A DNA stretch of 64,000 nucleotides. It comes from Sulfurospirillum arsenophilum NBRC 109478 (GTDB lineage: Bacteria; Campylobacterota; Campylobacteria; Campylobacterales; Sulfurospirillaceae). Each line of letters starts with the position of its first letter. Within the stretch, counting starts at the first letter, position 1. The position numbers were made by a program, and so were the translations under genes. Positions 16,545-24,979 of this stretch are shown one piece after another. Where the stretch lies: assembly GCF_000813345.1 (NCBI RefSeq), contig NZ_BBQF01000002.1, positions 1 through 64,000 on the forward strand. Direction: 5' to 3'. Under the pieces are notes generated by a model that made no database searches, had not been told where the DNA came from, and saw only the letters and a list, made by a program, of their open reading frames with translations.

Positions 16545-18356
16545 TTACTTCTCCTCTTTTTTGACAAACGCATCGGTGGGGCAGATCACATCAAGGCATG
16601 AACCACAACCCGCACACAAGAATGGGTCAATTTCCATTTTACCAGCATCGTTGTAGTGCATTGGAGGGCATTTGTAGTTAGTGATGCACGAATCACACGC
16701 GACACATTTATCCTCATCAACTTCTACAGTCACATTTCCAAGACGACCCATAGCATTTTCTCTATCCAGAACACAAAATTCACGTACTACCGCTACAACA
16801 GGAGCGGTTGCCGTCTTATACATCTCGTGAAGTGATTTCATAAAGTCAACAGTTTTGTTAATATCTTGTACATACACATACTCGTGGCAACTCACGCCAC
16901 ATCCCTCAACAATGCGTTTGATGTCAATTTGATGTGGATTAGTGCGTTCAGGTGTCGTTTGACGACCCGTCATGGCAGTCGTGGAGTTGTCTAAGATGAC
17001 AAGAATAAATTTATGGTTTTGATACACAGCATTAATGAGTGGCGCAACACCCGAGTGCATAAACGTACTATCTCCAATGGTTGCAATAACAGTTTTATCA
17101 GGATCAGAGATGCTAAAACCACTCGCCATGGAAATGCTCGCCCCCATACACAAAATCGTATCGATCGCCGCTTGATTGAGTCCTAGTGTGTAGCAACCAA
17201 TGTCGGATGTGTAGATAGACTTTTTCTTTTTAAAGACTTTGGTAATGGCATAGTGAACATCACGGTGAGGACAGCCTGGGCACATATTGGGTGGGCGTTT
17301 GGGAAGTTCTTCGGTGTATTTTTCACTTTTATACGCATGACTTGGCGCTATAACACCCGCATTTGCAAAAGCGGAAAGTACTTTGTCTTTGGAAAATTCA
17401 TCAATAACATGAACATGCTTGGTCAGTTTTCCATACAGTTTTGGCGAGCTTAACTGCTCTTCAATACAGGGAAAGCTCTCTTCAAAAACAATGACTTTGT
17501 TGTAATGGACAAAGAGTTCTTCGAGCTTTTCTTTGGGAAGCGGGTAGGGCATATCGAGTTTGAGCACATCGGCATGAATGTCAAGTTCACTAATGGCTTC
17601 ACGGACATAACCATCACCCGTTCCACTGGTAAGGCAGAGAACATTTTCACCTTTAAGTGCATGGGTTTTAGGCTTAATGAGATGATCCCAGTTCCATGCT
17701 TTGATGGCTTCCAAACGATCGATCTGTTCCAAACCTTGTCTAAATCTTCCAGCAGGTGGTACAGCGCCCCAACGTGGAATGTTACGCTCAAAATTGCCTT
17801 GATTTGCCTTTACATGTAAACTATCATCGACTTCACAAATCTCTCTGGCATGGCTGACACGCATGACAGGGCGAAGCATGACAATCGATTCAAATTGATG
17901 GGAAAGTTCAACTCCAAGTTTAACCATGTCATAGGCTTCTTGTGGCGTGGAAGGGTCAAGCACAGGAATGCGCGCAAATTTGGCAAAACTTCGGCTATCT
18001 TGCTCGGTTTGAGAGGAGTAAAAACCAGGATCATCGCACGAGATGAGTAGCATGGCACCCTTAAGTCCGATGTAAGAAGCACTCATTAAAGGGTCACTCG
18101 CCACGTTGAGTCCGACTTGCTTCATGGTTGCACAGGTGCGTTTACCAGAGATGGCTCCCGCATAAGCTACTTCAAAACCTACTTTTTCATTGGTCGCCCA
18201 CTGTGCGTATGCTTCTAGTTTAAATTTATCTCTAAATTTTTGAAAATTTCCCAAAATTTCACTTGAAGGCGTTCCTGGGTAACCTGAAACCATATCAACC
18301 CCTGCGTGAATCAAACCAAGGGCGATGGCGTCATTTCCCATCAAAATCTGTTTCAT
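16545..18356 (-). CDS. iorA: Indolepyruvate:ferredoxin oxidoreductase, alpha subunit
   Basis: A 603-residue catalytic subunit. The N-terminal pyrimidine-binding domain has GYPGTPSSEI. The thiamine-diphosphate domain has the MCPGCPHRD block and the Mg-TPP motif GDSTFMHSGV followed by ILDNSTTAMTG. The C-terminus carries a two-cluster ferredoxin domain with C-x2-C-x2-C-type runs (CVACDSC, CAGCGSC) from about residue 550. It is the first gene of the arylpyruvate oxidation operon. It carries one palindrome copy at 17810-17821 (encoding LHVK). Acetyl-, branched- or arylpyruvate specificity is inferred from the family and the paaK neighbours. Confidence 0.94.
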   Translation of the reverse strand: MKQILMGNDAIALGLIHAGVDMVSGYPGTPSSEILGNFQKFRDKFKLEAYAQWATNEKVGFEVAYAGAISGKRTCATMKQVGLNVASDPLMSASYIGLKGAMLLISCDDPGFYSSQTEQDSRSFAKFARIPVLDPSTPQEAYDMVKLGVELSHQFESIVMLRPVMRVSHAREICEVDDSLHVKANQGNFERNIPRWGAVPPAGRFRQGLEQIDRLEAIKAWNWDHLIKPKTHALKGENVLCLTSGTGDGYVREAISELDIHADVLKLDMPYPLPKEKLEELFVHYNKVIVFEESFPCIEEQLSSPKLYGKLTKHVHVIDEFSKDKVLSAFANAGVIAPSHAYKSEKYTEELPKRPPNMCPGCPHRDVHYAITKVFKKKKSIYTSDIGCYTLGLNQAAIDTILCMGASISMASGFSISDPDKTVIATIGDSTFMHSGVAPLINAVYQNHKFILVILDNSTTAMTGRQTTPERTNPHQIDIKRIVEGCGVSCHEYVYVQDINKTVDFMKSLHEMYKTATAPVVAVVREFCVLDRENAMGRLGNVTVEVDEDKCVACDSCITNYKCPPMHYNDAGKMEIDPFLCAGCGSCLDVICPTDAFVKKEEK

Positions 18357-18413
18357 AATCGTTGTGCTCCGTTGCTGATAGATAGTAATGGTTTAAAGAG
18401 TATTGAAACTTAC

Positions 18414-18437
18414 TTTATAAAATACTTATCTAAGTAT
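18414..18437. promoter_or_regulatory. Candidate operator and -10 in the iorA-symporter divergent region
   Basis: A 7-2-7 perfect palindrome, ATACTTATCTAAGTAT (18422-18437), lies directly upstream of a minus-strand TATAAA (18414-18419), which would be the iorA -10. The 218-base gap also serves the plus-strand symporter operon, so a regulator bound here could control both. The rest of the gap is AT-rich with no further clear signal. Confidence 0.45.
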
Positions 18438-18574
18438 ATGTGTCAAAAGTGTAACGCTTAAAGTGAGCAATTTTGAAACTTATAGTTTTTTTACAAATGT
18501 TTTAAGATAAAAATAAAGTTTCATTAAAGGATTTTATATTACTTTTAAGGAACTTTTAAAAGGAAGGGATTGTG

Positions 18575-18742
18575 ATGGGAACATTTGATTTGGGCGTTGG
18601 ATCGGCATTTTGGTTAATGAATGCAAGTGCTCTTTTGTGCGTTATTTACGGTGTAATAAACTGGAATAAGGACAAAGAGGAGAAGGTGCTAAACACGAAA
18701 TCTTGGGATAAAGATGAAGCTCGAATCAATGAGGATCTATGA
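18575..18742 (+). CDS. Symporter small accessory protein (55 aa)
   Basis: A short gene in front of a sodium:solute symporter, encoding 55 residues that begin MGTFDLGVGSAFWLMNASA. There is a single hydrophobic membrane segment (about residues 10-29), then a charged tail with several Lys, Asp and Glu. An AAGGAAGGG lies 6 bases before the ATG. Its TGA overlaps the ATG of the symporter gene by 4 bases (ATGA), giving tight translational coupling. Small accessory proteins of this type are known next to some SSS-family symporters and probably form a complex with them; that role is inferred here. Confidence 0.82.
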   Translation: MGTFDLGVGSAFWLMNASALLCVIYGVINWNKDKEEKVLNTKSWDKDEARINEDL

Positions 18743-20382
18743 TGAGTATACTTGAAAATATCATCATCATTATTTACCTAGCCGTATTGGGTTATCTTGG
18801 CTTTGTGGGCTATAAACAGACAAAAAGTTCAGCAGATTACCTCATAGCAGGTGGCGATACGCATCCATTTGTTATGGCATTAAGCTATGGTGCTACTTTT
18901 ATCTCCACAGCAGCGATCGTAGGTTTTGGTGGTGTGGCTGCATGGCTAGGAAATTCGCTTCTTTGGCTTACCTTTTGTAACATCTTCATTGGTGTCTTTA
19001 TTGCATTTGTCTTCTTGGGCAATCCTACCCGTAAAATGGGCATTCGCCTTAATGCACACACCTTTCCTGAATTACTAGGACGACGTTTTAACTCTAAGTT
19101 TATTCAGATGTTTGGTGGTGTTTTGATTACAATTTTTATGCCTTTGTACACTTCGGCTGTTCTAATTGGTGGAACAGAGTTCTTGGTGGCTTACTTTAAA
19201 GTAGATTATCATCTAGCCCTTTTAGTCATGTCCGTTATCGTGACAGGTTATGTTTTAGCGGGTGGCCTTAAAGGGGTAATGCTCACCGATGCCTTGCAAG
19301 GTGTCATCATGTTTGTAGCAATGCTTATGCTTTTGTTTATGGTTTTTGATGCTGTAGGTGGTATTGATATAGGTTTTACTAAACTTGAAACCGTCTGGAA
19401 TGAAACGGTAGCATCGCTTGGTAGTGTCAACATCAAAGATCTTAACGCAGGTAGCCCTGATTTTATGATGAAACTCTCTATGAATTGGGGTTTTCAAGGA
19501 TGGAATAAGATGCCTGTTTTCCTCTCTGAAGGATGGCTTTTTGTTATTACGACGATTACTATGGGCGTAGGTGTCGGCGTTTTAGCACAACCTCAGTTGG
19601 TTGTTCGTTTTATGACCGTTAAAAGTAAAAATGAACTCAATCGTGCGGTTTTAATTGGGGGTGTTTTTATCATTGCGATGACGGGCATCATCTTTATTGT
19701 AGGGGCACTTACCAACGTTTGGTACTATGAGTTTAATGAAGGTAAAAATGCACTTCAAAGTGCTGGTGGCATTGGTAAAGTCATTCCTCATTTCATTAAT
19801 GCAGCGATGCCAAAATGGTTTGCATTTATCTTTTTATTTGCGCTTATTTCTGCGGCTATGAGTACACTCTCAAGCCAATTTCATGCGATGGGAACAGCCA
19901 TAGGTCGTGATGTTTATGAGCAGATTGCAGGAAAACATAACCCTAATTCACTGCTTATTACACGTGTGGGTATTGTGGTGATGATCGTTATTTCTGTAAC
20001 CTTAGCCTATATTTTTGATGATCAACCAGCGATTATTGCACGAAGCACTGCTATCTTTTTTGCTCTGTGTGCGAGCATCTTTTTGCCGACCTATTTTGGT
20101 GGACTTTTTTGGAAACGTATGACTAAAAAAGGAGCTATTGCCTCAATGATTGTGGGTACAATTGTTACCACTTTTTGGCTTTTGTTTGTTCACTTTCAAG
20201 AGGCAAAAGAGTTGGGTCTTTGTAAAATGCTTTTTGGCGTCAATACGCTTTTAATGGGGAAAATAACTTTTGTAGACGCCATGATTGTTGCTTTACCACT
20301 CTCTGCACTAACAGCAGTTGTTGTTTCGTTAATGACAAAGCCAGAGAGTTCTTCGTTAATTAAAAAGTGTTTTGAAGATTAA
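18739..20382 (+). CDS. Sodium:solute symporter (SSS family)
   Basis: A 547-residue inner-membrane transporter with about 13 predicted membrane segments. It has the SSS signature region SADYLIAGGDTHPFVMALSYGATFISTAAIVGFGG near residues 31-65 (the sodium-site helix) and VLAGGLKGVMLTDALQG near residue 175. The substrate is not evident. Divergent placement against iorA-paaK suggests an organic acid such as an aryl acid or a pyruvate-type compound, which is inference. The first ATG overlaps the 55-residue accessory gene; a second ATG follows immediately. A hairpin follows at 20396-20415. Confidence 0.9.
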   Translation: MMSILENIIIIIYLAVLGYLGFVGYKQTKSSADYLIAGGDTHPFVMALSYGATFISTAAIVGFGGVAAWLGNSLLWLTFCNIFIGVFIAFVFLGNPTRKMGIRLNAHTFPELLGRRFNSKFIQMFGGVLITIFMPLYTSAVLIGGTEFLVAYFKVDYHLALLVMSVIVTGYVLAGGLKGVMLTDALQGVIMFVAMLMLLFMVFDAVGGIDIGFTKLETVWNETVASLGSVNIKDLNAGSPDFMMKLSMNWGFQGWNKMPVFLSEGWLFVITTITMGVGVGVLAQPQLVVRFMTVKSKNELNRAVLIGGVFIIAMTGIIFIVGALTNVWYYEFNEGKNALQSAGGIGKVIPHFINAAMPKWFAFIFLFALISAAMSTLSSQFHAMGTAIGRDVYEQIAGKHNPNSLLITRVGIVVMIVISVTLAYIFDDQPAIIARSTAIFFALCASIFLPTYFGGLFWKRMTKKGAIASMIVGTIVTTFWLLFVHFQEAKELGLCKMLFGVNTLLMGKITFVDAMIVALPLSALTAVVVSLMTKPESSSLIKKCFED

Positions 20383-20395
20383 GAATTAAGAAGAG

Positions 20396-20415
20396 GAGGG
20401 TAAGGTTTTACCCTC
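20396..20415. terminator. Bidirectional terminator hairpin
   Basis: The perfect 8-bp arms GAGGGTAA (20396-20403) and TTACCCTC (20408-20415) have a 4-base loop. The hairpin lies between the symporter stop and the convergent fliT stop, with AT-rich flanks. Confidence 0.7.
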
Positions 20416-20659
20416 TGTATTCTTGTAAGTATGAGTCGGGGGATGTATCAATAAATTTACGTGTTTTTTTAAGTTTTTGCATAGCTTCAAATGTATTTGC
20501 TTTCTCTCTTTCCATAATCACCAAAGCTTCTTGAATCAATGCACATGCTGTTTGTGCTTCTTCAAGGGTTTCAAAATGAGGCATAGTATCTATAAGCTCA
20601 CCAATATTTGTGTAATTCTCTTCTACGATAGCAATCGTAAAATTTTTAATCCACGACAT
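20408..20659 (-). CDS. fliT: FliT-like flagellar chaperone (small protein after fliS)
   Basis: An 83-residue helical protein from the ATG at 20659 (SWIKNFTIAIVEENY), overlapping the fliS stop by 14 bases. An earlier in-frame ATG would run far into fliS and is rejected. Sequence similarity to known FliT is not obvious by eye; the call rests on size, helical character and position directly after fliS in a flaG-fliD-fliS operon. FliT normally binds the cap protein FliD and modulates flagellar gene expression. It could instead be a lineage-specific protein. Confidence 0.6.
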   Translation of the reverse strand: MSWIKNFTIAIVEENYTNIGELIDTMPHFETLEEAQTACALIQEALVIMEREKANTFEAMQKLKKTRKFIDTSPDSYLQEYRG

Positions 20660-21023
20660 ACTCAGTCTCTTCTTTCCAAGCTTGTAATAATTCTCTAGCA
20701 ACATTAATGACTTCATCCAGTTTGGTTGTATCATTGTACATATTGGCTTCTGCAAGAAGTTTCACTTGGTGAATGTAAAGACCACTAAGATAATGCGCTA
20801 TTTGACCCCCATCGTAATTGAGTGAGTTAATAAGCTCTGTGTAGATAGCTGATGTACGATTGATCCAATACGTTCGTTTCTCAATATTTCCATCTTCAAT
20901 GGCTTTTTTTGCTTGTGATGCAAAGCGTAAGACACCTTCGTATAGCATTCTAATCAACTTTTCAGAAGATTCAATAGAGGCGTTGTTTTGTGAGTAAGTT
21001 GAGTATGCTAAATTGGTATACAT
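20646..21023 (-). CDS. fliS: Flagellar export chaperone FliS
   Basis: A 125-residue helical-bundle chaperone that holds flagellin before export. Family blocks visible are AYSTYSQNNASIESSEKLIRMLYEGVLRF and ELINSLNYDGGQIAHYLSGLYIH. The length is normal. It lies 15 bases after fliD and overlaps the small fliT-like gene, in the order flaG-fliD-fliS-fliT found widely in bacteria. Confidence 0.95.
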   Translation of the reverse strand: MYTNLAYSTYSQNNASIESSEKLIRMLYEGVLRFASQAKKAIEDGNIEKRTYWINRTSAIYTELINSLNYDGGQIAHYLSGLYIHQVKLLAEANMYNDTTKLDEVINVARELLQAWKEETEYVVD

Positions 21024-21038
21024 AATGGTTTCCTTGAA

Positions 21039-22727
21039 TTAGTTGCTGGTGCTATAAGATTGTTTGATCATACTAGAGAGTGAACTAAACTGATTGGTTA
21101 GTTTACTAATAATACTATCATAGGCGGCAAATTTTGTTGCCATAGCTTCATATTTTGTATCTAGTCGTGTAACAGCGGTTGCTCTTGTTTTTGTTAATGT
21201 GGTTTTTTCTGTCGCCAAACTTTTGTTATATTGTGTTAGGGTTCCATCCGTAGTATTCACATAACCTGTGAGCATCGAATTAAACTTTGTAAAAAGGCCC
21301 TCTTTCGTGGTTGGCGAAGAGTAAATATTGGCTGTTTGCAATCCTAGAGAAGAGAGTGCCGTGCTATCACCTGTAATGACAATATCCGCACCTTTAGCAC
21401 CGTTTATAACGATATTATTATTGGTTCCAAGGCTTGCTTCAATACCTGTGATGCCAGCATTATTAATGGCTGTTTTAATAGCAGCTAAATTATCGTCTAT
21501 GGTTGCGGTTGAAAGTGTTGTAAAGGTAATAGCCTTGCCATTAATCGAAAATGCGCTAGCACCAATACTCAACCCTCCAGCTGCAACGGAAGCTCCTTTA
21601 TAGGATGTGGTGCTATAAGTTGTTGAACCTAAAAAATAGTCTTTAACATCTGCAGGATCAGCTGCTACTTTGGCATTGAATGTTGTTGCATTAAACTCAA
21701 GTTTACCCTCAGTATTCATGCTAACACCATAGTCACTAAGACCTCTGCCTTCACTATCAACACCTAAAACTTGCTTACGAATATCGGCACTTAATGTGTT
21801 GATTTGTGTAATGCCTTGGAATGTTCCTGCTGTTTTTGCTGTTGTATCAAAGGCCGTTGCTGTTTTTAATTTTGTCATCAAATCATTGTATGACGTTACA
21901 AGTGATTTCAGATTGGTACTAATATTGCTCCAATCTTGTGTAATTGAAACAGTTGTATTGGTTGACGCATCTGTTTGTTCTTTGTTTAATACAATACTTG
22001 TACCCACAACAAGATCATCAATGGTATTTGATGAGCGTGATACGGTAACACCATTGTAAATAAGAGAAGCATCTCTCGCAGTTTTGAGATGATTGGCGCT
22101 TTGATCTAATCCTAAATCGGTCAGAGCAGTTCCTGTTGCTGATAATGTAATGGCATTATCAGCCCCTGTCGAATTTGATTTGATAACAAGTTTATACGGA
22201 TTGGTTCCACCAACATTAAGGATAGAAGCAGTGACCTTACCACCAGCTTTTTCATTGATCATGCTTTGAAGCTCAGTCAGTGTTGTAGCCGATGTTACAT
22301 TAATAGCATATGTGTTGGTTCCAATTGCAAGAGTAAGCGTGTCACTCGCAGATGTAAATGTACTTGTTTTACTCGCAAAACTGGTTGATTGATAAATATC
22401 TTGCTGTGCAAGTTTGTCAACATGCAGTGTAAAATTGTCTACCGTTGTACCTGCTTTTGTTGTTACCGATACGGCATCATTTGAAACAGTGGTAGTTCTT
22501 TGAAGGTAGTTGTTCTCTGTTGATAATGCAGATGTTGATGACTTCAAGGTGTTCGCCAATGACGTAAGTGTCGCTAAATCTGTCGTTTTGGTCGTGTTTG
22601 TGGTTATCTTTGCATCAATAGGATTAAGTATAGCTTTCTCATCGACTGCTCTTAATTTATCAATTGTATCGTATGAAAGTGCACCATCACTACCAAGACC
22701 TAATGAGCTTAAGCTTGAAGTTGCCAT
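21039..22727 (-). CDS. fliD: Flagellar filament cap protein FliD (hook-associated protein 2)
   Basis: A 562-residue cap protein that promotes flagellin polymerisation at the filament tip. The N-terminal coil domain (DTIDKLRAVDEKAILNPIDAKI) and the C-terminal helical domain (ending IISKLTNQFSSLSSMIKQSY) match the family. The middle is Ser/Thr/Ala-rich, as usual for exposed domains. It has no cleavable signal peptide, as expected for export by the flagellar type III apparatus. It starts 3 bases after flaG. No TTACATGTAA copies occur in this Thr-rich gene. Confidence 0.95.
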   Translation of the reverse strand: MATSSLSSLGLGSDGALSYDTIDKLRAVDEKAILNPIDAKITTNTTKTTDLATLTSLANTLKSSTSALSTENNYLQRTTTVSNDAVSVTTKAGTTVDNFTLHVDKLAQQDIYQSTSFASKTSTFTSASDTLTLAIGTNTYAINVTSATTLTELQSMINEKAGGKVTASILNVGGTNPYKLVIKSNSTGADNAITLSATGTALTDLGLDQSANHLKTARDASLIYNGVTVSRSSNTIDDLVVGTSIVLNKEQTDASTNTTVSITQDWSNISTNLKSLVTSYNDLMTKLKTATAFDTTAKTAGTFQGITQINTLSADIRKQVLGVDSEGRGLSDYGVSMNTEGKLEFNATTFNAKVAADPADVKDYFLGSTTYSTTSYKGASVAAGGLSIGASAFSINGKAITFTTLSTATIDDNLAAIKTAINNAGITGIEASLGTNNNIVINGAKGADIVITGDSTALSSLGLQTANIYSSPTTKEGLFTKFNSMLTGYVNTTDGTLTQYNKSLATEKTTLTKTRATAVTRLDTKYEAMATKFAAYDSIISKLTNQFSSLSSMIKQSYSTSN

Positions 22728-22730
22728 CGT

Positions 22731-23093
22731 CTATCCTTTTTTATCAAAAATTATTCCTACGATCTCTTTCATTTTGGCAGAAAGGCTCATCGCTTCTTCT
22801 GTAGGAAATTTGCGAATGACTTTGCCTGTACTTTTTTCTATAACGTTAATAAACATTTGATTTATTTTATCGTTATATCCAAACGTAATATTGGTATTAA
22901 GTAAGTCCATCTGTTTATTAAGCTCACTAACCGTTTCACTTAATGCTTTTGGATCTTCTTGTTCCTTATTATTTTGCTGATTCACTTTGGATGTATCAGC
23001 CGTTTGTTCGACTTGCCTCATTGGAGCTGAATTTTCTACCTTAGGAGCAGTTGCAGCTTCAACTTGTTTACTTGTTGCGCTAAAGATGTCCAT
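22731..23093 (-). CDS. flaG: FlaG family flagellar protein
   Basis: A 120-residue protein with the FlaG C-terminal domain (ITFGYNDKINQMFINVIEKSTGKVIRKFPTEE split over residues about 74-104) and a variable Gln/Ala-rich N-terminus. FlaG is thought to influence filament length in Campylobacter and related bacteria. It is the first gene of flaG-fliD-fliS-fliT and has a strong AAGGAGG site before the ATG. The upstream gap (23094-23289) is AT-rich; I could not identify a convincing sigma-28 or sigma-54 promoter in it. Confidence 0.9.
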   Translation of the reverse strand: MDIFSATSKQVEAATAPKVENSAPMRQVEQTADTSKVNQQNNKEQEDPKALSETVSELNKQMDLLNTNITFGYNDKINQMFINVIEKSTGKVIRKFPTEEAMSLSAKMKEIVGIIFDKKG

Positions 23094-23289
23094 AATTGTC
23101 CTCCTTGTCGTTTTGTAATTTTCCTACTAGCTAGATCGACACATCTTTTTTTTTGTTTAATTGCTTATAGCGATATGCTTCATAATAAACACATCGTTTT
23201 CATAAATATATTATACTTTAATAGACTATACAAGAAGTCTATTAAGATTTAGTGTGTTACTATTTCAGGTATATAAAAAGAGGAATATC

Positions 23290-23652
23290 ATGAAAGTAGC
23301 TTTAGTTTGCCAATCATTGCTGTTAAGTCGCGCACTGAAAAGTTTTTTAGGAGATATCGTTGTTCCTTATAAACAGTGTGATTTTGTGATCAGTGATAAA
23401 AAAATTGAACTTGACAAACCTATCTTTTATATCTCTTCCACGGAAGGCAATTTAATCATTCCTTTTTCGAAATCATCACTGTTCATAGAGCTTGATAAAT
23501 TTTTTCAGCATCTGCTTATGTTACACGGTAATGTGGATGATATGATGCCTCAATCCAAAACAACCCATGCTCTTGAAGAAAAAATTACGGCTTTGACTGA
23601 AAAGTTTAGAACAGAGCTTATTCAAACGATTCGAGGCTATTATGGCAATTAA
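23290..23652 (+). CDS. Conserved-looking hypothetical protein before rsmD (120 aa)
   Basis: Not recognised. The ATG at 23290 is preceded by AGAGGAA; an upstream in-frame start lacks a ribosome-binding site. The 120-residue product starts KVALVCQSLLLSRALKSFL and has alternating hydrophobic segments in the first 75 residues, like a small alpha/beta (receiver-like) domain. A helical tail follows. No catalytic motif is visible. It overlaps rsmD by 11 bases, so the two are co-translated. Between two flagellar operons it may relate to motility, but nothing in its sequence shows this. Confidence 0.8.
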   Translation: MKVALVCQSLLLSRALKSFLGDIVVPYKQCDFVISDKKIELDKPIFYISSTEGNLIIPFSKSSLFIELDKFFQHLLMLHGNVDDMMPQSKTTHALEEKITALTEKFRTELIQTIRGYYGN

Positions 23653-24217
23653 GCCTCTGATGGCAACGATTAGTGCTGGCAAATACAAAGGCAAGAAGAT
23701 AATGCTTCCTTCTCTTGAAAGTACCAGAAGTACGAAAGGTATTCTCAAGGGCTCTTTGTTTGATACATTACAATATGATATTGTGGATGAAGTTTTCGTT
23801 GAAGTCTTTGGTGGTAGCGGTTCTATGGGGCTTGAAGCACTCAGCCGTGGAGCAAAGCATGCTTATTTTATTGAAAAAGACAAAGCCGCATTTGGAACGC
23901 TTAAAAGTAACTGTAAAGTAATTGATGAAGCACATACAACACCGCTTTATGGCGATAGTTTTATCATATTTCCAACACTCATTCCAACCTTTACATGTAA
24001 AGCCTATTTCTATTTTGATCCTCCTTTTTCGATTCGAGAGGGAATGGAAGAAATTTATGTAAAAGTGATTGATCTTATTGCTTCAATTCCCCCTGAAAAA
24101 GCTCATTTGATCGTCATTGAACATATGAGTACACTTGCACTTCCTGAGCGTATTGGTGCCTTTGGGTTACAAAAAACTAAAAAATTTGGAAATAGCTCTC
24201 TAAGCTATTACATGTAA
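23642..24217 (+). CDS. rsmD: 16S rRNA (guanine966-N2)-methyltransferase RsmD
   Basis: A 191-residue SAM-dependent methyltransferase. It has the family opening ISAGKYKGKKIMLP and RSTKGILKGSLFDTL, the SAM motif VFVEVFGGSGSMGLEALSRGA, and the catalytic FDPPF (an NPPY-type motif) near residue 124. It modifies G966 of 16S rRNA during 30S assembly. An alternative start six codons in (23660) is possible. Two palindrome copies occur: one at 23990-24001 encoding FTCK next to the catalytic motif, and one at 24207-24218 that supplies the final Tyr-Met and the TAA stop. Confidence 0.92.
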   Translation: MAIKPLMATISAGKYKGKKIMLPSLESTRSTKGILKGSLFDTLQYDIVDEVFVEVFGGSGSMGLEALSRGAKHAYFIEKDKAAFGTLKSNCKVIDEAHTTPLYGDSFIIFPTLIPTFTCKAYFYFDPPFSIREGMEEIYVKVIDLIASIPPEKAHLIVIEHMSTLALPERIGAFGLQKTKKFGNSSLSYYM

Positions 24218-24218
24218 T
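24207..24218. repeat. Iterated palindrome at the end of rsmD
   Basis: ATTACATGTAAT contains the core TTACATGTAA (24208-24217). It is read in the stop-containing frame (TAC-ATG-TAA) and so forms the stop codon of rsmD. This is the second such case in the window. Confidence 0.85.
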
Positions 24219-24938
24219 ATGGAAAACAGTACTTTTATAAGCGATATATCTCATAAAGCGTTTCCCCTCTCTGAACGTATTTCTGCTACCACCATTCGTC
24301 ACTCTATCTTGAAATCTATTCAAGAAAAATATCCTGATTTTGGTGAGAACAGTTATGTAGCCAATAGCGAACTCAATGTTTTTCGTGAAAAATATATTAC
24401 GGATTATTTGACAAAAGAGTTAGGACAGCTCTCCGATTTGGAACAACGTGTTCTAAGTTCGTTTCAAAACAATTCAACACTGAGTGATAAAGTCGAGAAT
24501 GACGACAATACGGCATTGACCTTTGGTCAAAAAGTAGCGGATAAAGTCGCAACTTTTGGTGGTAGTTGGACCTTTATTATCTCTTTTTGTTCTTTTCTGC
24601 TCGTTTGGATTTTAATCAACATCTTTTGGTTTAAAAATCAAGGTTTTGATCCTTATCCTTACATCTTACTCAATTTAATATTGTCGTGTATCGCAGCATT
24701 ACAAGCTCCTGTTATTATGATGAGTCAAAACAGGCAAGAAGAAAAAGATAGAATCCGCGCAAAAAATGACTATATGATCAATCTCAAATCAGAACTTGAA
24801 ATTCGTATGCTTCACGAAAAAATTGACCATCTTATCATGCATCAACAAGAAGAATTGCTTGAAATTCAAAAAGTTCAAATCGATATGATGCAAGATATTT
24901 TACAACGCGTTAACCAAAAGGAATTATTGGAACATTAA
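24219..24938 (+). CDS. DUF1003 family membrane protein
   Basis: A 239-residue inner-membrane protein. The N-terminal 100 residues are soluble. The DUF1003 core follows, with GQKVADKVATFGGSWTFI leading into membrane segments at about residues 112-130 and 142-165, then APVIMMSQNRQEEKDR and a C-terminal coiled coil. The function of the family is not established. It starts one base after the rsmD stop and is probably in the same transcript as the preceding two genes. Confidence 0.88.
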   Translation: MENSTFISDISHKAFPLSERISATTIRHSILKSIQEKYPDFGENSYVANSELNVFREKYITDYLTKELGQLSDLEQRVLSSFQNNSTLSDKVENDDNTALTFGQKVADKVATFGGSWTFIISFCSFLLVWILINIFWFKNQGFDPYPYILLNLILSCIAALQAPVIMMSQNRQEEKDRIRAKNDYMINLKSELEIRMLHEKIDHLIMHQQEELLEIQKVQIDMMQDILQRVNQKELLEH

Positions 24939-24979
24939 TTGCTTTAAATTGGCAAGAATGTCAAATTTAAAGGAAATTG

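Noticed and set aside
23094-23289. Sigma-28 promoter before flaG
   Set aside because: No segment fits a sigma-28 -35/-10 pair well enough to support a call.
24939-24979. Sigma-54 promoter before flgI (TTGGCAAG)
   Set aside because: The GG is not followed by GC at the required 10-base spacing.
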